From NCBI RefSeq assembly GCF_018991925.1, contig NW_024748870.1, positions 6,010,433 through 6,074,432 of the forward strand: 64,000 nt of DNA. Reading direction: 5' to 3'. Shown one piece after another: positions 32,656-44,055 of the stretch. The position numbers and the translations under genes are program-made. The notes beneath the pieces are model-generated. The model was not told where the DNA came from, searched no databases, and saw only the letters and a program-made list of their open reading frames with translations. Source of the stretch: Homarus americanus (taxonomy: Eukaryota; Arthropoda; Malacostraca; Decapoda; Nephropidae). Within the stretch, counting starts at the first letter, position 1; the number at the start of each line of letters is the position of its first letter.

Positions 32656-32700
32656 GCCCGCTGCAGTTTCCTCCATTCTTATGTTCTTATGTTCTTAACA
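32656..32700 (+). mobile_element. CR1-type 3' terminus with TTCTTATG repeats
   Basis: A short 3' UTR, then ATTCTTATGTTCTTATG and a partial third unit. Tandem 8-bp units at the 3' end are a hallmark of CR1 elements, whose reverse transcriptase recognises the tail. The last unit abuts the right copy of the bracketing repeat. Confidence 0.8.
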
Positions 32701-32836
32701 GGGAGGTTAGGGGGAGAGAGGAAGGAAGGAAGGAGGGAGGGGAGGGAAGGGAAGAGAAGCTGAGGGAAGGGAGGAATGAAGGAAAAACTAATTTATAAAC
32801 CACTTACTAATCAAACACCTAAAAACTAACCTAACC
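32701..32836 (+). repeat. Right copy of direct repeat bracketing the LINE composite
   Basis: The counterpart of 24621-24700: the purine-rich head (32702-32729) and the 53-base tail (32784-32836) match. The ~54 purine-rich bases between have no counterpart on the left. It continues into single-copy DNA at 32837. Confidence 0.75.
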
Positions 32837-33235
32837 TAACGTACGATTAAAGTTATTGGTTCAGTTAATATTGTCATTGTATGTGTGTAAAGAAAGAGCC
32901 TCAAAATCTAAGTCGCATATTATTATCCTTCAATTCAATTTAACCAATCCAGAGTAAAGAGTGAATCCCCCCTCTCTTCCTCCCTCCTCTTCACCTTTCT
33001 ACCCTCCCCCTCTTCCCTCTCCCCTTCCACTTCACGTATTTAGTTTTTTAACAAAGGTTCACTACGTTAGTATTCAATTTTAACATAGTAAGTGTTAAAT
33101 CTAGCATCATTTAGTCTAAGTAACATTTTAACATTACGTCAATTGAAACAGTTCACCCATAACCAAACAATAGGTTTATCGGCATATAACAATAGTTTGC
33201 AAATTAATAAGTCTCCTAATTCCCTTATTCCACAG
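32837..33235. other. AT-rich single-copy DNA, possible intron
   Basis: No repeat or coding frame. A CCCCCTCTCTTCCTCCCTCC pyrimidine tract lies at 32968-33030. It would be intron if the exon at 33236 is real. Confidence 0.4.
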
Positions 33236-33294
33236 GTATGGCAAAGGTGACAAAGAAGACATCACTAAAATAACGAGAAAGCGACTAATTAACT
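33236..33294 (+). CDS. Candidate 59-nt internal exon
   Basis: It is bounded by a strong acceptor (CCTAATTCCCTTATTCCACAG ending at 33235, with a pyrimidine tract) and a near-consensus donor GTGAGT (33295-33300). Only the second frame is open. It gives YGKGDKEDITKITRKRLIN, a charged, soluble-looking peptide. Entry would complete a codon with one base, and exit leaves one base. The exon is too short for family recognition. It sits inside what would be the first intron of the minus-strand gene at 34091-35225, so either two genes overlap on opposite strands or one call is wrong. Confidence 0.35.
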
Positions 33295-34090
33295 GTGAGT
33301 ATTATAATTTTGTCAGGTTATGGTACGTTTATGCATCTCGGTTACGCTTCTTGCATCTGGGGAAACACTATCTGAAGTAATTAGTACCTGGGAACCATTG
33401 TTAGTTGTTTTGGGTGATTAATTAACTAACAACGATATACTACGACCTCATTATTAATAACAAACTATACACAGGCGGCAATAGATCAGGGTTACATAAT
33501 GGGGGTTTACAAGGTTCGCAATATAGGGGGGATAACTTCACTAGGCTTGTAAATTCTTCTATCTGTAGTTTTAATTATAACCAAACTGTTTTTAACCGCT
33601 TCTTTACTATGATTAATTTATATAAGCTGTAAAATATGTACCACTTAAATATATCAATTATCAATATTTAATTAAACAAGGTAATTAAAGCAATTTAGAA
33701 CGGAGGTCAATTTACTAACCAAATTATAACGAAAACCTATTAAATTTGATCTTGAATGTCATTATTTGTTACGTAACTAAACTTTGGATTTAACCTTTGA
33801 TCAATAGTCGATAATGATTGATTTAACTGGTACAATTTGGCTTGTGGGGGGTTAGTTAATTACAAAGCTGATTAATTTTTACAGAATACCTTTACTTGTG
33901 ATACTTTTTAATAATATTTTGTGATAGTTTTAAGTAAATTTCCCTCCTCTCGTCACTTCAGCTCTCCAGGAAACGCATTTTACTCTCTCTTATTTACGTA
34001 ACATAAGTTTTTATATAACACAGTAACTCAGGAATATTTTAATTATTCCATATATATCATCACTTTTCTTGAATCACTAGTTAATCTTAC
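33295..34090. other. AT-rich single-copy DNA, possible intron
   Basis: No repeats and no open frame of note. Confidence 0.45.
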
Positions 34091-34330
34091 CTTGTGCTGT
34101 CAGATCCATTTAGACTCGTAGTAGCTGTAATGGCGGTACGTGGCAGCTCTTCTCTTTACGTAAAATATCGTCGTTATGCTATATCGTTTCGCTGTTCACT
34201 CTTTACTATAGTACTTTATCACTGAGCACTTCTGGGAGGTTTATCACACTCGTTTTACCACTTGAGATGTTTCAGCCAGTCAGTCAGACATCCACACACG
34301 AACAGTAACCACCAAGTACTGGCCTCCGGC
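34091..34330 (-). CDS. Candidate first exon (short alternative), minus strand
   Basis: ATG at 34107-34109 begins MDLTAQ and is cut by the donor CACAAG|GTAAG (donor 34086-34090) after 19 coding bases, leaving phase 1. An in-frame TAA sits directly before the ATG, so translation in this frame would have to start here. About 220 bases of non-repetitive 5' UTR-like DNA lie upstream. The region 34300-34390 is GC-richer and could be the promoter. The exon at 35168-35225 has the same exit phase, so the two could be alternative starts of one gene whose later exons lie below 34086. Confidence 0.4.
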
Positions 34331-34679
34331 TCCGAGTCCCTCCTCACATCACCAGCGTCTTCGTCTGGTTGAAGCCGCCAGCAGCTGAACTATCTTATGA
34401 CACCACAACGTGTTTTACCATAATAATTTCCTCGTTATTTGCCTTTTGTGATATATTCGTAAGATATTTTGATCAATTTTTACACAATTTTGTCATGTTA
34501 TGTTTATGTTAATATTACGGTTTATAAATATAATAACAATCATACGTTATTAGTAATGGCTATTAGTTTTAAGTGATGTATCGTGTATAGAACTACCAGT
34601 TGGGTTGTCAGCGTTGTTGATGTAAACCTGTTTGACCCTTAATAAGGATAATTTGTACATAACAGCGCTGGTGCTTATA
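34331..34679. other. Single-copy DNA, GC-rich then AT-rich
   Basis: The lower part (to ~34400) is GC-richer and adjoins the candidate exon. The remainder is AT-rich without features. Confidence 0.35.
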
Positions 34680-34693
34680 GTGTGTGTGTTTGG

Positions 34694-34743
<50 letters not shown>

Positions 34744-34748
34744 TGGTT

Positions 34749-34793
<45 letters not shown>

Positions 34794-34796
34794 AAG

Positions 34797-34839
<43 letters not shown>

Positions 34840-34842
34840 GTT

Positions 34843-34880
<38 letters not shown>

Positions 34881-34883
34881 ATT

Positions 34884-34942
<59 letters not shown>

Positions 34943-34944
34943 GT

Positions 34945-35006
<62 letters not shown>

Positions 35007-35039
35007 GTGTATGTGTGTGTGTGTGTGTGTGTGTTTGCT

Positions 35040-35082
<43 letters not shown>

Positions 35083-35085
35083 GTT

Positions 35086-35133
<48 letters not shown>
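34680..35133. repeat. (TG)n microsatellite array, 450 bp
   Basis: TG runs broken every 30-60 bases by TTTGGTTGTGTA, TTTGCTGTGTA or TATTGGTTG phrases, a higher-order repeat. Long Cys/Val and His/Thr frames on both strands are artefacts. Confidence 0.97.
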
Positions 35134-35138
<5 letters not shown>

Positions 35139-35167
35139 TACCTCCACAGAAGGTATTGGGTACTCAC

Positions 35168-35290
35168 CGTGTTCCCGCTTCGTCAGTTTCCTCCCATCAC
35201 TGATGGGTGACTGCTGGCCATCCATCGTGACGTCTCTCTACCCCATCTGTCTCACTCTCTCAATGTTATCTCTCAAAGTCTCTCTCTCTT
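35168..35290 (-). CDS. Candidate first coding exon, minus strand
   Basis: ATG at 35223-35225 in a good context (CACGATGG) opens MDGQQSPISDGRKLTKREH. A strong donor ACACG|GTGAGTAC (donor 35160-35167) follows after 58 coding bases, leaving phase 1. An in-frame TAG lies five codons upstream, and the upstream bases look like a 5' UTR. The peptide is hydrophilic, with no signal sequence, and suits a cytosolic or nuclear protein N-terminus. The product cannot be identified from 19 residues. The (TG)n array would be in intron 1. Confidence 0.5.
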
Positions 35291-35629
35291 TAAATTCCTG
35301 TCTTTCTCCCTAATAAAATTTGGTCTTATCGTTTACTAACTAAGGTCTTCTCGGTAAATAATTCATATATATACTCACTCGTGAACCACACACACATACA
35401 CACACACACGGACCAAAGCCCTCAATTTACTGCCTCCTTTGTTTTGTTGGCGTCTCACAAGTTGGTCTTTTGCAATGAAATATTTTATTCCCGCGACGAT
35501 CCAATGTGGTCAAAATTTAGTCCTTGTGTGTGTGTGTGTTTTATCGTGTTATGTGCGTCTGAGTGGAAGTGAAGACAGGTTTTATACTTGTGTTTAGGAG
35601 TTGAGAGAGGGAGACGTGTTGTGAGTGGG
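35291..35629. other. Single-copy DNA with short CA/TG runs
   Basis: CACA runs at 35387-35410 and TG at 35525-35541. No gene is seen. Confidence 0.4.
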
Positions 35630-35874
35630 TAGATGGATGGATGGATGGATGGATGGATGGGTGGATGGGTGGGTGGATGGATGGGTGGGTGGATGGGTAG
35701 GTGAATGGGTGGGTGAATGGATGGATGGATGGATGGATGGGTGGGTGGATGGATGGGTGGGTGGATGGGTAGGTGAATGGGTGGGTGAATGGATGGATGG
35801 ATGGTGGGTGGATGGATGGGTGGGTGGATGGGTAGGTGAATGGGTGGGTGAATGGATGGATGGATGGATGGATG
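35630..35874 (+). repeat. TGGA/GGGTGGA tandem array
   Basis: Tetranucleotide ATGG units organised into ~75-80-bp higher-order units (GGATGGGTAGGTGAATGGGT and neighbours), three copies. It reads as WMDGW on plus and HPSI on minus. Confidence 0.95.
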
Positions 35875-35937
35875 GGGTTTGTAAAAAAAATGTTGAAAGG
35901 GACGCTTGGTGCAGAGTCGTGTTGATATACATCTTTT

Positions 35938-36195
35938 AGGGAGGGAGAAAGGAAGGGAGAGAGAGGAAGAGGGAAGGAGGGAGAGTCGAAGGGAAAGAGA
36001 GAGGTGGGTAAGGTTGAGGGAGAGTGGAAGGGAGGGAGGGAAGGATAGAACGAGGGAGAGAAAGTGGGAGGGAAGTGAGGAGAGAGAGAGAGTAGGGAGA
36101 GTGGTAGAATGAGATGGAAGGAAAGAGAGAGGGAGAGTAGGAAGGAAGGAGAGAGGGAGAATGGGAAGAAATAAGAGAGAGGGAAAGGGAGTACA
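35938..36195 (+). repeat. Polypurine tract (GGGAGA/GGAAG)
   Basis: Degenerate GA-rich DNA. The Ser/Leu-rich minus frames are artefacts. Confidence 0.8.
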
Positions 36196-36580
36196 ATTTC
36201 ACCATTATCCCTCACCAAACCCCCGGAGTACCCTCAGTGAATAGGTTCCGTACTTTGCAGTTTAGGAAATGAAGGTTGTCTAGTGGAGTACCTGTCAACC
36301 TAATACCTGGTGGTAATACAGCGTCAGTTCTCAGTATATATCTTGTATCTACACTAACCATAAGTGACCCTCAGACACACTTAATATATGTTTTCAGTAT
36401 ACTTGAAAGATACACAGGTGTCTTGAAAGATACACAGGTGAAACAGACGAGAGAAGGTAATCATGAAGGTAAGAATAAAATAACCAAAATAAAGTTAGGA
36501 AGACTAGAAATAAAACGAAGGGGAGGAGAGTAAGGGATACGCAAGACATGATAAATATAAAGATAATGGGATGGTAGACG
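36196..36580. other. Single-copy DNA with a 22-bp duplication
   Basis: CTTGAAAGATACACAGGTG occurs twice in tandem at 36402-36440. Otherwise no feature. Confidence 0.4.

Positions 36581-36582
<2 letters not shown>

Positions 36583-36617
<35 letters not shown>
36583..36617. repeat. (GA)n microsatellite
   Basis: About 17 GA units. Confidence 0.93.
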
Positions 36618-36622
<5 letters not shown>

Positions 36623-37925
36623 ATATTATATACAACCTCACGCGAGAATGTTGCTGAGGAAAGACAGAGCAGAACATTTGTGAAGTTTATGTTATGTTGA
36701 GGAGGAGGGAGAGCCAGGGTACACTTGAGGAGGAGTAGGAAGAACAAGAGAAGGAAGAAGAAAGATTTGGGGAAGGAGGAAGAAAGAGATGAATTAGAAC
36801 AATGAACTAAGATAGCGGAACAGTGAAAGAAAAAAAAAACAATAAGGTAAAATAAAAAAAACCACGAAATTAAACCCAAAAAAATCATAATAAAAATACT
36901 CGAAAAAAAATATAAATGAAAATAGATCAAATTAATTTTAGTCGAAAAAAAGCGTAACATATTTTTTTGAGGAAAGTAATTAGTAATAAGTGAATAAAAA
37001 ATAAAATTACCTGAAATTGATGTAAATAAAAAAGAAAAAGGCGCTTTATATTGTCAGGCTGAACAGAAAACGAATTAAGAACAGAAAGATCAGGGTAAAC
37101 CATTATAAAACATCCACTACTTCAAATGCTAAAAAATATCGTGTTTTTGAAGGCTTGAGGCACCATAAATAATTTCTGTTCAAGAGATATATTATTTGCT
37201 ATTGGATGTTTTGACTTCGGACTCTGATGAAAATTTTTTTTTATTTATTTAAGATGTACTCGATCGCTGGTGACCTCTTATGACCTTCATACATACAAGA
37301 ACGTGTTAAATAATTCTCTTTGTATACGGTGAATTAAAATATAGACTTAATTATGCTAGAGAGAGAGACAGAGAGAGAGAAATAGACAGAGAGAGAGAGA
37401 GATACAAGGAATTTCCAAGAGGAGACAGACATTATTAGAACATGCTTACCTATTCAAATTTGTCCACCATGCCCCCTGCCACCCACCTGCCACCCACTAT
37501 CCACCTGCCACCCACATGCCGCCACCTCCCACCCTCCACCCACCTACCTACCACCTAGGTTTGGTTAAGTTAGGTTTAAGATAGTATATATTAACTAAGA
37601 TTAGATTAGCGTTAAGATGCTTAGCCAGAGATAAACATTAAGTCAAATAAACAAATCATAAACATTTCCTCTTTTCCCTCAACAAAAACATCAACAAATA
37701 TATAATTGAATTTTTCTTTCCTTTAGATACAAACAAATACAAATTCTCGACATATTTTCAGAGCTCCGTGAGTGGTCTGGGTGCTCTTCCTTAGGCACGT
37801 AAATTGCCAATCAGGACCTCAAAGGTTATGGGAAGTTTGCGAACGTCTTTCCAGAGTAGTGATGATGTGTGTCTCTTTTGAGCACTACAGACATACATAC
37901 ACGTGACACCTTTTAGCGGACTCTC
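36618..37925. other. AT-rich DNA with purine runs, no gene seen
   Basis: GAA-rich at 36700-36830, poly-A-rich at 36830-37040, GA at 37361-37402 and CCACC-rich at 37470-37555. No coding frame is supported. Confidence 0.4.
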
Positions 37926-37927
37926 CA

Positions 37928-38125
37928 ACATTATAGTGCCAAGCTTAACTCACTCGCCCCAACATAGTGCCAAGCTTAACTCACTCGCCCCAACAACATA
38001 GGGCGCTAAGCTTAACTCACTCGCCGTAACATAGTGCCAAGCTTAACTCACTCGCCCCAACATAGTGCCAAGCTTAACTCACTCGCCGCAACATAGTGCC
38101 AAGCTTAACTCACTCGCCCCAACAC
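37928..38125 (+). repeat. 31-bp minisatellite
   Basis: Six units containing AACATAGTGCCAAGCTTAAC and TCACTCGCCCC, nearly identical. Confidence 0.92.
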
Positions 38126-38184
38126 TCGGACTGTCATGTGTGTGAATATTTATATCACTGACGCGGCGGCAACTTCTGTCCTCT

Positions 38185-38300
38185 TTCATACATACATCCA
38201 TACATCCATACATACATACACCCATACATACATCCATCCATCCATACATACACACATACATACATACATACATACATACATACATACATACCTACCTACA

Positions 38301-38333
<33 letters not shown>

Positions 38334-38443
38334 CCATACATATAATACATACAATACATACATACATACAGTACACACATACATACATACATACATACAT
38401 ACATACATACATACATACATACATACATACATACATACATACA
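38185..38443. repeat. (CATA)n microsatellite
   Basis: About 60 tetranucleotide units with CATC and CCTA interruptions. Confidence 0.97.
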
Positions 38444-38929
38444 GTAATCTCAAAAGGTCTTGGTTATCTGTTTAGCTGCCGTTAATAAGAAGACTTAACA
38501 AGGGGGAACTAGATTATGTGATATTCAGGGTGTTGGGAAATGGTGCGTGTAATCTGTTCTGAATAGGGGAAGGGAGGTAGTTATGCTTAGGACACACTAA
38601 TGAGAGGGTGGTGAGTGGGAGTGGGGGAGAGGGAGTAGGGGTGGTGAGAGGGAGTGGGGGAGAGGGTGGGTGCGTAGGGAGTGCACATACAGGTAGAGAG
38701 GTGGGGGAGGGGAGGTTAACGAGCAGAACACTTTAGACAATGATGATAATAATATGGCCAATAAAGTTAAGGGTGTGTGGAAGGTAAAGGTAACGAGGGA
38801 AGGTATTGTTGGTGATTACAGGTGTTCAGGTGATTATAGGGAAGATGAACAATTAGAACAAGGTGAATATTATGTCTGTCTGTCTCTTGTTCTTTCTTTC
38901 TTTCTTTCTTTCTTTTCCGTTCTGTTAGA
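38444..38929. other. Single-copy and G-rich DNA, no gene seen
   Basis: GGGAGTGGGGGAGAGGG-type purine tract at 38600-38720 and a short TTTC run at 38893-38914. Confidence 0.4.
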
Positions 38930-38990
38930 TTACGTTAGGATAGGTTGGGTTAGGATAGGATAGGTTGGGTTAGGTTAGGTTAGAATTGGA
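38930..38990 (+). repeat. Interstitial TTAGG block
   Basis: About ten TTAGG/ATAGG units. Confidence 0.85.
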
Positions 38991-39109
38991 TAGAAAATGG
39001 AAATAATAAATAATTGTCTTTTTGTCTCCCTCAACCTTTATCTATATACATATTTATTCAACTTTTCATCTATTTACATTTTTATTCATATTTTCGGTAA
39101 TTGACAAGG

Positions 39110-39500
39110 TGGAAGAGATGACTGACTGATGACTGACTGGATAGATTGTTAGTTGATTTAATTGATTGGGTGACTGGCAGGTAGATAGATTAACTGGTTG
39201 GTTGAATAGTTGACTGATTCACTAACTAACTGACAGGTAGATAGATTAACAGGTTGGTTGAATAGTTGACTGATTCACTAACTAACTGACAGGTAGATAG
39301 ATTAACAGGTTGGTTGAATAGTTGACTGATTCACTAACTAACTGACAGGTAGATAGATTAACTGGTTGGTTGAATAGTTGACTGATTCACTAACTAACTG
39401 ACAGGTAGATAGAATAACTGGTTGGTTGAATATGAAACTAATTAACTATTCCGATAACTGGTCATTTGAGTCATTTATTGGCTGGGTGACTGACTGACTA
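39110..39500 (+). repeat. 56-57-bp minisatellite (GACTGATTCACTAACTAACT)
   Basis: Four to five nearly identical units at 39170-39430, each with AGGTAGATAGATTAAC and GGTTGGTTGAATAGTTGACT, flanked by related degenerate TGACTGAC phrases. Confidence 0.92.
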
Positions 39501-39654
39501 ACTTTTGGTGGTGTAGGTAACAATTCAAAATACCTGACCTGACCCTCACCTGGTATAGAAGAGTAGGAGTCAGGTCAGTCAGTCTCAATTTACTTAAGTC
39601 AACATAGTTCATTGATTAGATACGTTCCCAAGATTAGGTTACAGAATTTCCATA

Positions 39655-40510
39655 CGTCGGCGTAGCGGAGTAAGGGATGTGTCGACAGAGAGAGGGATGT
39701 GTCGACAGAGAGAGGGATGTGCCGATAGTGTGAGGGGTGTGTCGATAGTGTGAGGGGTGTGTCGACAGTGTGAGGGGTGTGTCGACAGTGTGAGGGGTGT
39801 GTCGATAGTGTGAGGGGTGTGTCGACAGTGTGAGGGGTGTGTCGACAGAGAGAGGGGTGTGCTTTATTAGTGTGGGAGGTGTGAAGGGACAGTGTGGAGG
39901 GGTGTGTCGACAGTGTGAGGGGTGTGTCAGATAGTGTGGAGGGTGCTGACAGTGTGAGGGATGTCGACAGTGTGAGGGGTGTGTCGACAGTGTGAGGGGT
40001 GTGTGGCCGACAGGTGGAGAGGGGTGTGTCGGCAGAGGAGGGATGTGTCACAGTGAGGGATGTGTCGACAGTGTGAGGGATGTATGTCGACAGAGAAGGG
40101 GATGTGTTTGACAGAGAGAGGGATGCTGACAGGGGTGTCGGCAGAGGAGGGATGGTGTTTGAGCTAGGAGGGATGTGTCGACAGAGTGAGGGATGTGTCG
40201 ACAGAGGGAGGGGTAAAGTCGACAGTGTGAGGGGTGTGTTTGGAAGGGGGAGGGTGTGTCGACAGTGTGAGGTGTCGACAGTGTGAGGGGTGTCGGGGAT
40301 AGTGGAGGGGTGTCGATAGCAAGAGGGGTGTGTTGACAGTGAGGGGTGTGTCGACAGAGAGAGAGGGTGTGTCGATAGTGTGGTGGGGTGTGTCGACAGT
40401 GTGAGGGGTGTGTCGGCAGAGTGAGGGATGTGTCGACAGAGTGAGGGGTGTGTCGGCAGAGTGAGGAATGTGTCGACAGAGTGAGGGATGTGTCGACAGA
40501 GTGAAGGGAC
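39655..40510 (+). repeat. 20-bp minisatellite (GTGTCGACAGTGTGAGGGGT)
   Basis: Some 42 units of consensus GTGTCGACAGTGTGAGGGGT with alternatives GTCGATAG and CAGAGAGAGG. It is more eroded by indels in the second half. Confidence 0.95.
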
Positions 40511-40622
40511 AGGAGATTGGAGGGGATGGGGTAGGGGTGGAGAGAGGTGAGAGGAAGGGGGGGTAGGAGAGGGGGAAGAAGAGGGGAGGGAAATGGAGGA
40601 GGAGGGGAAGGAGAGGGGAGGG
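40511..40622 (+). repeat. Polypurine tract
   Basis: GGGGAAGG-type sequence adjoining the minisatellite. Confidence 0.75.
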
Positions 40623-40699
40623 CTTACTAATTAATTTAGGGTCACCTGATATAGTTGGCATTTAAGGTAACATTGTGTGTCGTATTACCGTCGGTGTTA

Positions 40700-40732
<33 letters not shown>

Positions 40733-40762
40733 AACAGACAGACAGGCAGACAGACAGACAGA
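40700..40762. repeat. (CAGA)n microsatellite
   Basis: About 15 units with CAAA and CAGG interruptions. Confidence 0.93.
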
Positions 40763-40962
40763 GAAGATTATTGAAAAGATAAGCTTGTTTCCATTCTCTC
40801 CGCCTCTCATTCACAGGTGGAGTAAAATTGAATTCTTCGCCTGTACGAGAGTGTCGCTGATTGACTGATTCATTCACTTACTGACGGAAAAATTCGGCAC
40901 TGACAGATCGCCCGAAGAATATTTTCACGCAGTTGCTGTTAGCGAGGAATATTCTGTACTCG
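40763..40962. other. Single-copy DNA, no gene seen
   Basis: No feature beyond short frames on the minus strand (FFGRSVSAEFFRQ region). Confidence 0.35.
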
Positions 40963-40963
40963 T

Positions 40964-41062
40964 GTATGTGTGTGTGTGTGTCTGTGTGTGTGTATGCATG
41001 TGTGTGTCTGTGTGTGTGTATGCATGTGTGTGTGTCTGTGTGTGTGTATGCATGTGTGTGTC
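40964..41062. repeat. TG repeat with TATGCATG higher-order unit
   Basis: A ~32-bp unit GTGTGTGTCTGTGTGTGTAT plus GCAT, repeated three times. Confidence 0.93.
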
Positions 41063-41232
41063 CGTACAAATATACATAAATTAAGCGATTCTCTGCACAT
41101 AAAAGTTTTACCTTTATACACGGGACAAAATTTCGCCCCACCTTTCATATTTTTCTGCCCGATTTTTTTTTTCTCCATATTTACTTTTTAAAAGAAGTGA
41201 AATTTACGTTTATGATATTGTACAGTATATAA

Positions 41233-41462
41233 CATCAGTGTACACCTGGATAATTAAAGCTTACCTGGATAATGAACGTACACCTGGATAATTAAAGCTT
41301 ACCTGGATAATGAACGTACACCTGGATAATTAAAGCTTACCTGGATAATGACAGTGCACCTGGATAATGACAGTACACCTGGATAATGACAGTACACCTG
41401 GAAAATTAAACCTTACCTGGCTAATTAAAGTGCACCTGATATAATGACAGTACACCTGGATA
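41233..41462 (+). repeat. Tandem CACCTGGATAATGA array
   Basis: Units of ACACCTGGATAATTAAAG and CTTACCTGGATAATGAACGT alternate (about 38 bp per pair), later reduced to ~20-bp units. Each CTTACC reads as CCAG|GTAAG on the minus strand, so the array contains several cryptic donor sites. Confidence 0.9.
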
Positions 41463-41574
41463 GTAATAATACCATAACCATTTCCAAACAAAATATTTAT
41501 AATCAAAGAGAATTTTCATGCTAATTTTCTTAACTATGCTTATGGGAATAACTGGACGAGACAGAGAGGCAATA

Positions 41575-41724
<150 letters not shown>

Positions 41725-41973
41725 CCTGTGTCACATCTATTGGAAGGTGACCAGAGAACAAACAGGTGTGCATAGTTCTGAAACATATTTTAGTGTTTTC
41801 TGGGGAATTAATGTTTAGAATGTTTACTAAATAGTTTATGTGGGTAAACTGTCAAGTGGTTAGAGAGAGTACCTAGTTGTTTATTTTATTATGGGGAAAT
41901 GGTGAGTAGTTTTGTGAATTTATGAGCCAATTTATACATTTAGTTTTTTACCTGTAACGTAGAATCCCGAATT
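41725..41973. other. Single-copy DNA, no gene seen
   Basis: Nothing is recognised. Confidence 0.4.
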
Positions 41974-41975
41974 CA

Positions 41976-42056
41976 TCTAACCTAACCTAACCTAAGCTAA
42001 GCTAACCTAACCTAACCTAACCTAAGCTAACCTAACCTAACCTAAGCTAATCTATT
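41976..42056 (-). repeat. Interstitial AACCT block
   Basis: About 16 units with AAGCT variants. Confidence 0.92.
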
Positions 42057-42384
42057 TACAGTGTGCTTAGTTTACAGTAAAGAACACGGTAAAAAAAAAA
42101 AACATTGTGACAGTACAATATTCAACTCTCCATTGCTTTTGCTTGTAGTGTGTGTATGTGTATGTGTGTATCGTTGCATGTACAGGTTTGGTCAACGCTG
42201 TCATGTTGTTCAATTGTCTATGACTGTTGCTGCCTGCATATTTGTTATTGCCTCATCATTTCTGTCAGTCTGGGTGGGTACACGTTCTTTTACACTGTTC
42301 TTTTGTGTTCTGTTTCTCGTGTAGGTGTCGTCTTAAATAACCTGTGTATAGTTGTGTTATATAGGTGTGGTGATTGTGTGTTGA

Positions 42385-42465
42385 GATACTGTTATTGTTA
42401 TTGTTGCTGTTATTGTTATTGTTGTAATTGTTGCTGTTATTGTTATTGTTGTTATTGTTTTTGTG
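42385..42465. repeat. (TTG/TTA)n trinucleotide
   Basis: Mixed GTTATTGTT units in a higher-order pattern. Confidence 0.9.
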
Positions 42466-42527
42466 CGTTCCCGATATTGTCTTAACAAATACAATAATAT
42501 TTCCCTTAAAAAATAACCAACCAACTA

Positions 42528-42615
42528 ACAGAACCAAACACCTGACAGAACCACACACCTGACAGAACCAAACACCTGACAAAACCACACACCTGACAGA
42601 ACCAACACCTGACAC
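42528..42615 (+). repeat. 18-bp minisatellite (ACACCTGACAGAACCA)
   Basis: Five units of AACACCTGACAGAACCAA-like sequence. Confidence 0.9.
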
Positions 42616-43017
42616 TAATGAACCTTATCTTATTAACGAAGAGGATCAGTGTAATGACGACAGCATTTCCGAGGATATTTTTTGGTGTTGTGTGATGGTT
42701 AAGTTGTTAGGTAGTTAGGTAGTTAGATAGTTAGTTGGTTGGTTTACGATCATGATGTTTAGTCGTTTTTCTCATGAACGATTTAACTAAACAACTGTGT
42801 CATAATATTTTTTTTTCATTAATTTTGTTTTTGATTTGTGAAGATCTATTACGTAAGGAAGATTATATTTATGGTCATTAATTAAGCTGTTAACTTATGA
42901 GGAATTATTACACCTGTGCGGTTTTATATTTAAATAATAACACCTGTAATTACGTTTTAGTTCATACCTGTGTTTTTGTGTTTAAGATAGTGGGTTAAGT
43001 TAAACATCCTAATGATA
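42616..43017. other. AT-rich single-copy DNA, no gene seen
   Basis: Contains short TAGTTAG repeats at 42702-42741 only. Confidence 0.4.
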
Positions 43018-43172
43018 CCTGGGTTGGTTAGGTTAGGTTAGGTTAGACTGATTACATTTGGTTAGGTTAGGTTAGGTTAGGTTAGACTGATTACATTTGG
43101 TTAGGTTAGGTTAGACTGATTACATTTGGTTAGGTTAGGTTAGGTTAGACTGATTACATTTGGTTAGGTTAC
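43018..43172 (+). repeat. TTAGG blocks with a common spacer
   Basis: TTAGG runs alternate with the spacer TTAGACTGATTACATTTGG four times, a higher-order repeat built on the telomere unit. Confidence 0.92.
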
Positions 43173-43408
43173 CAATAATCTTTTAATGTTTATCAAATGA
43201 ATTACCTGAAACTGTAGACCTGAACATAATTCATCGGCTGTAGGTTTTGAACGAGTTTGTGATCATTTGAACATTACCTGCGTGTACCTGTGTGTACCTG
43301 TGTGTTGGTGGCTCATTTAAAGAGAGGTGACGCACTAATGAGTTTGACCTTCAGGTTGATTATGCCCACAGGTGTAGGTATGTGTGTGTGCTTGCGTATA
43401 AAGTCATT

Positions 43409-43409
<1 letters not shown>

Positions 43410-43461
<52 letters not shown>

Positions 43462-43486
43462 ACACACACACACATACACACATACA
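43410..43486. repeat. (CA)n microsatellite
   Basis: About 35 units; a second short run lies at 43587-43612. Confidence 0.95.
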
Positions 43487-43619
43487 ACGCCATCTACTCC
43501 AATTGGGTCTAATTGACACTAATCGCATGAAGTGATTGGATTTTCGCGGGTGACTGGACAGGACCCTACTGATCCAACTGGCTGTCACACACACACACAC
43601 ACACACACACACCTGCCTC

Positions 43620-44055
43620 ATTATCTCCCAATATCTCTCAGATCTACCTCAGTATCTGTCATTATCTCTCTCAGTATCATTCCAATATCTCTGTATCTCC
43701 CTCATTATCTCCTTAGTATCTCTCAGTAACTCCATCATTATCTCAGTACATATTATCTCTCAGTATCTCATTATCTCTCAGTATCTCATTATCTTTCAGT
43801 ATCTCTCATTATCTCTCTCAGTATCTCATTATCTCTCAGTATCTCATTATCTCAGTATCTCATTATCTTTCAGTATCTCTCATTATCTCTCTCTCAGTAT
43901 CTCATTATCTCTCAGTATCTCATTATCTCTCAGTATCTCATTATTCTTTCAGTATCTCTCATTATCTCTCTCAGTATCTCATTATCTCAGTATCTCATTA
44001 TCTCTCAGTATCTCATTATCATTCAGTATCTCTCATTATCTCTCTCAGTATCTCC
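43620..44055 (+). repeat. 10-18-bp minisatellite (TCTCAGTATCTCATTA)
   Basis: Alternating CTCATTATCTCTCAGTAT phrases with CTTTCAG variants, forming ~80-bp higher-order units. Confidence 0.93.

Noticed and set aside
34550..35313. Four overlapping 167-209-codon frames of Cys/Val or His/Thr
   Set aside because: They are translations of the (TG)n array on both strands. The only supported coding piece nearby is the short minus exon at 35168-35225.
36440..36475. ATGAAG|GTAAGA, a possible two-codon first exon
   Set aside because: Only six coding bases; an ATG before a GTAAG this short is expected by chance, and no promoter-like features lie upstream.
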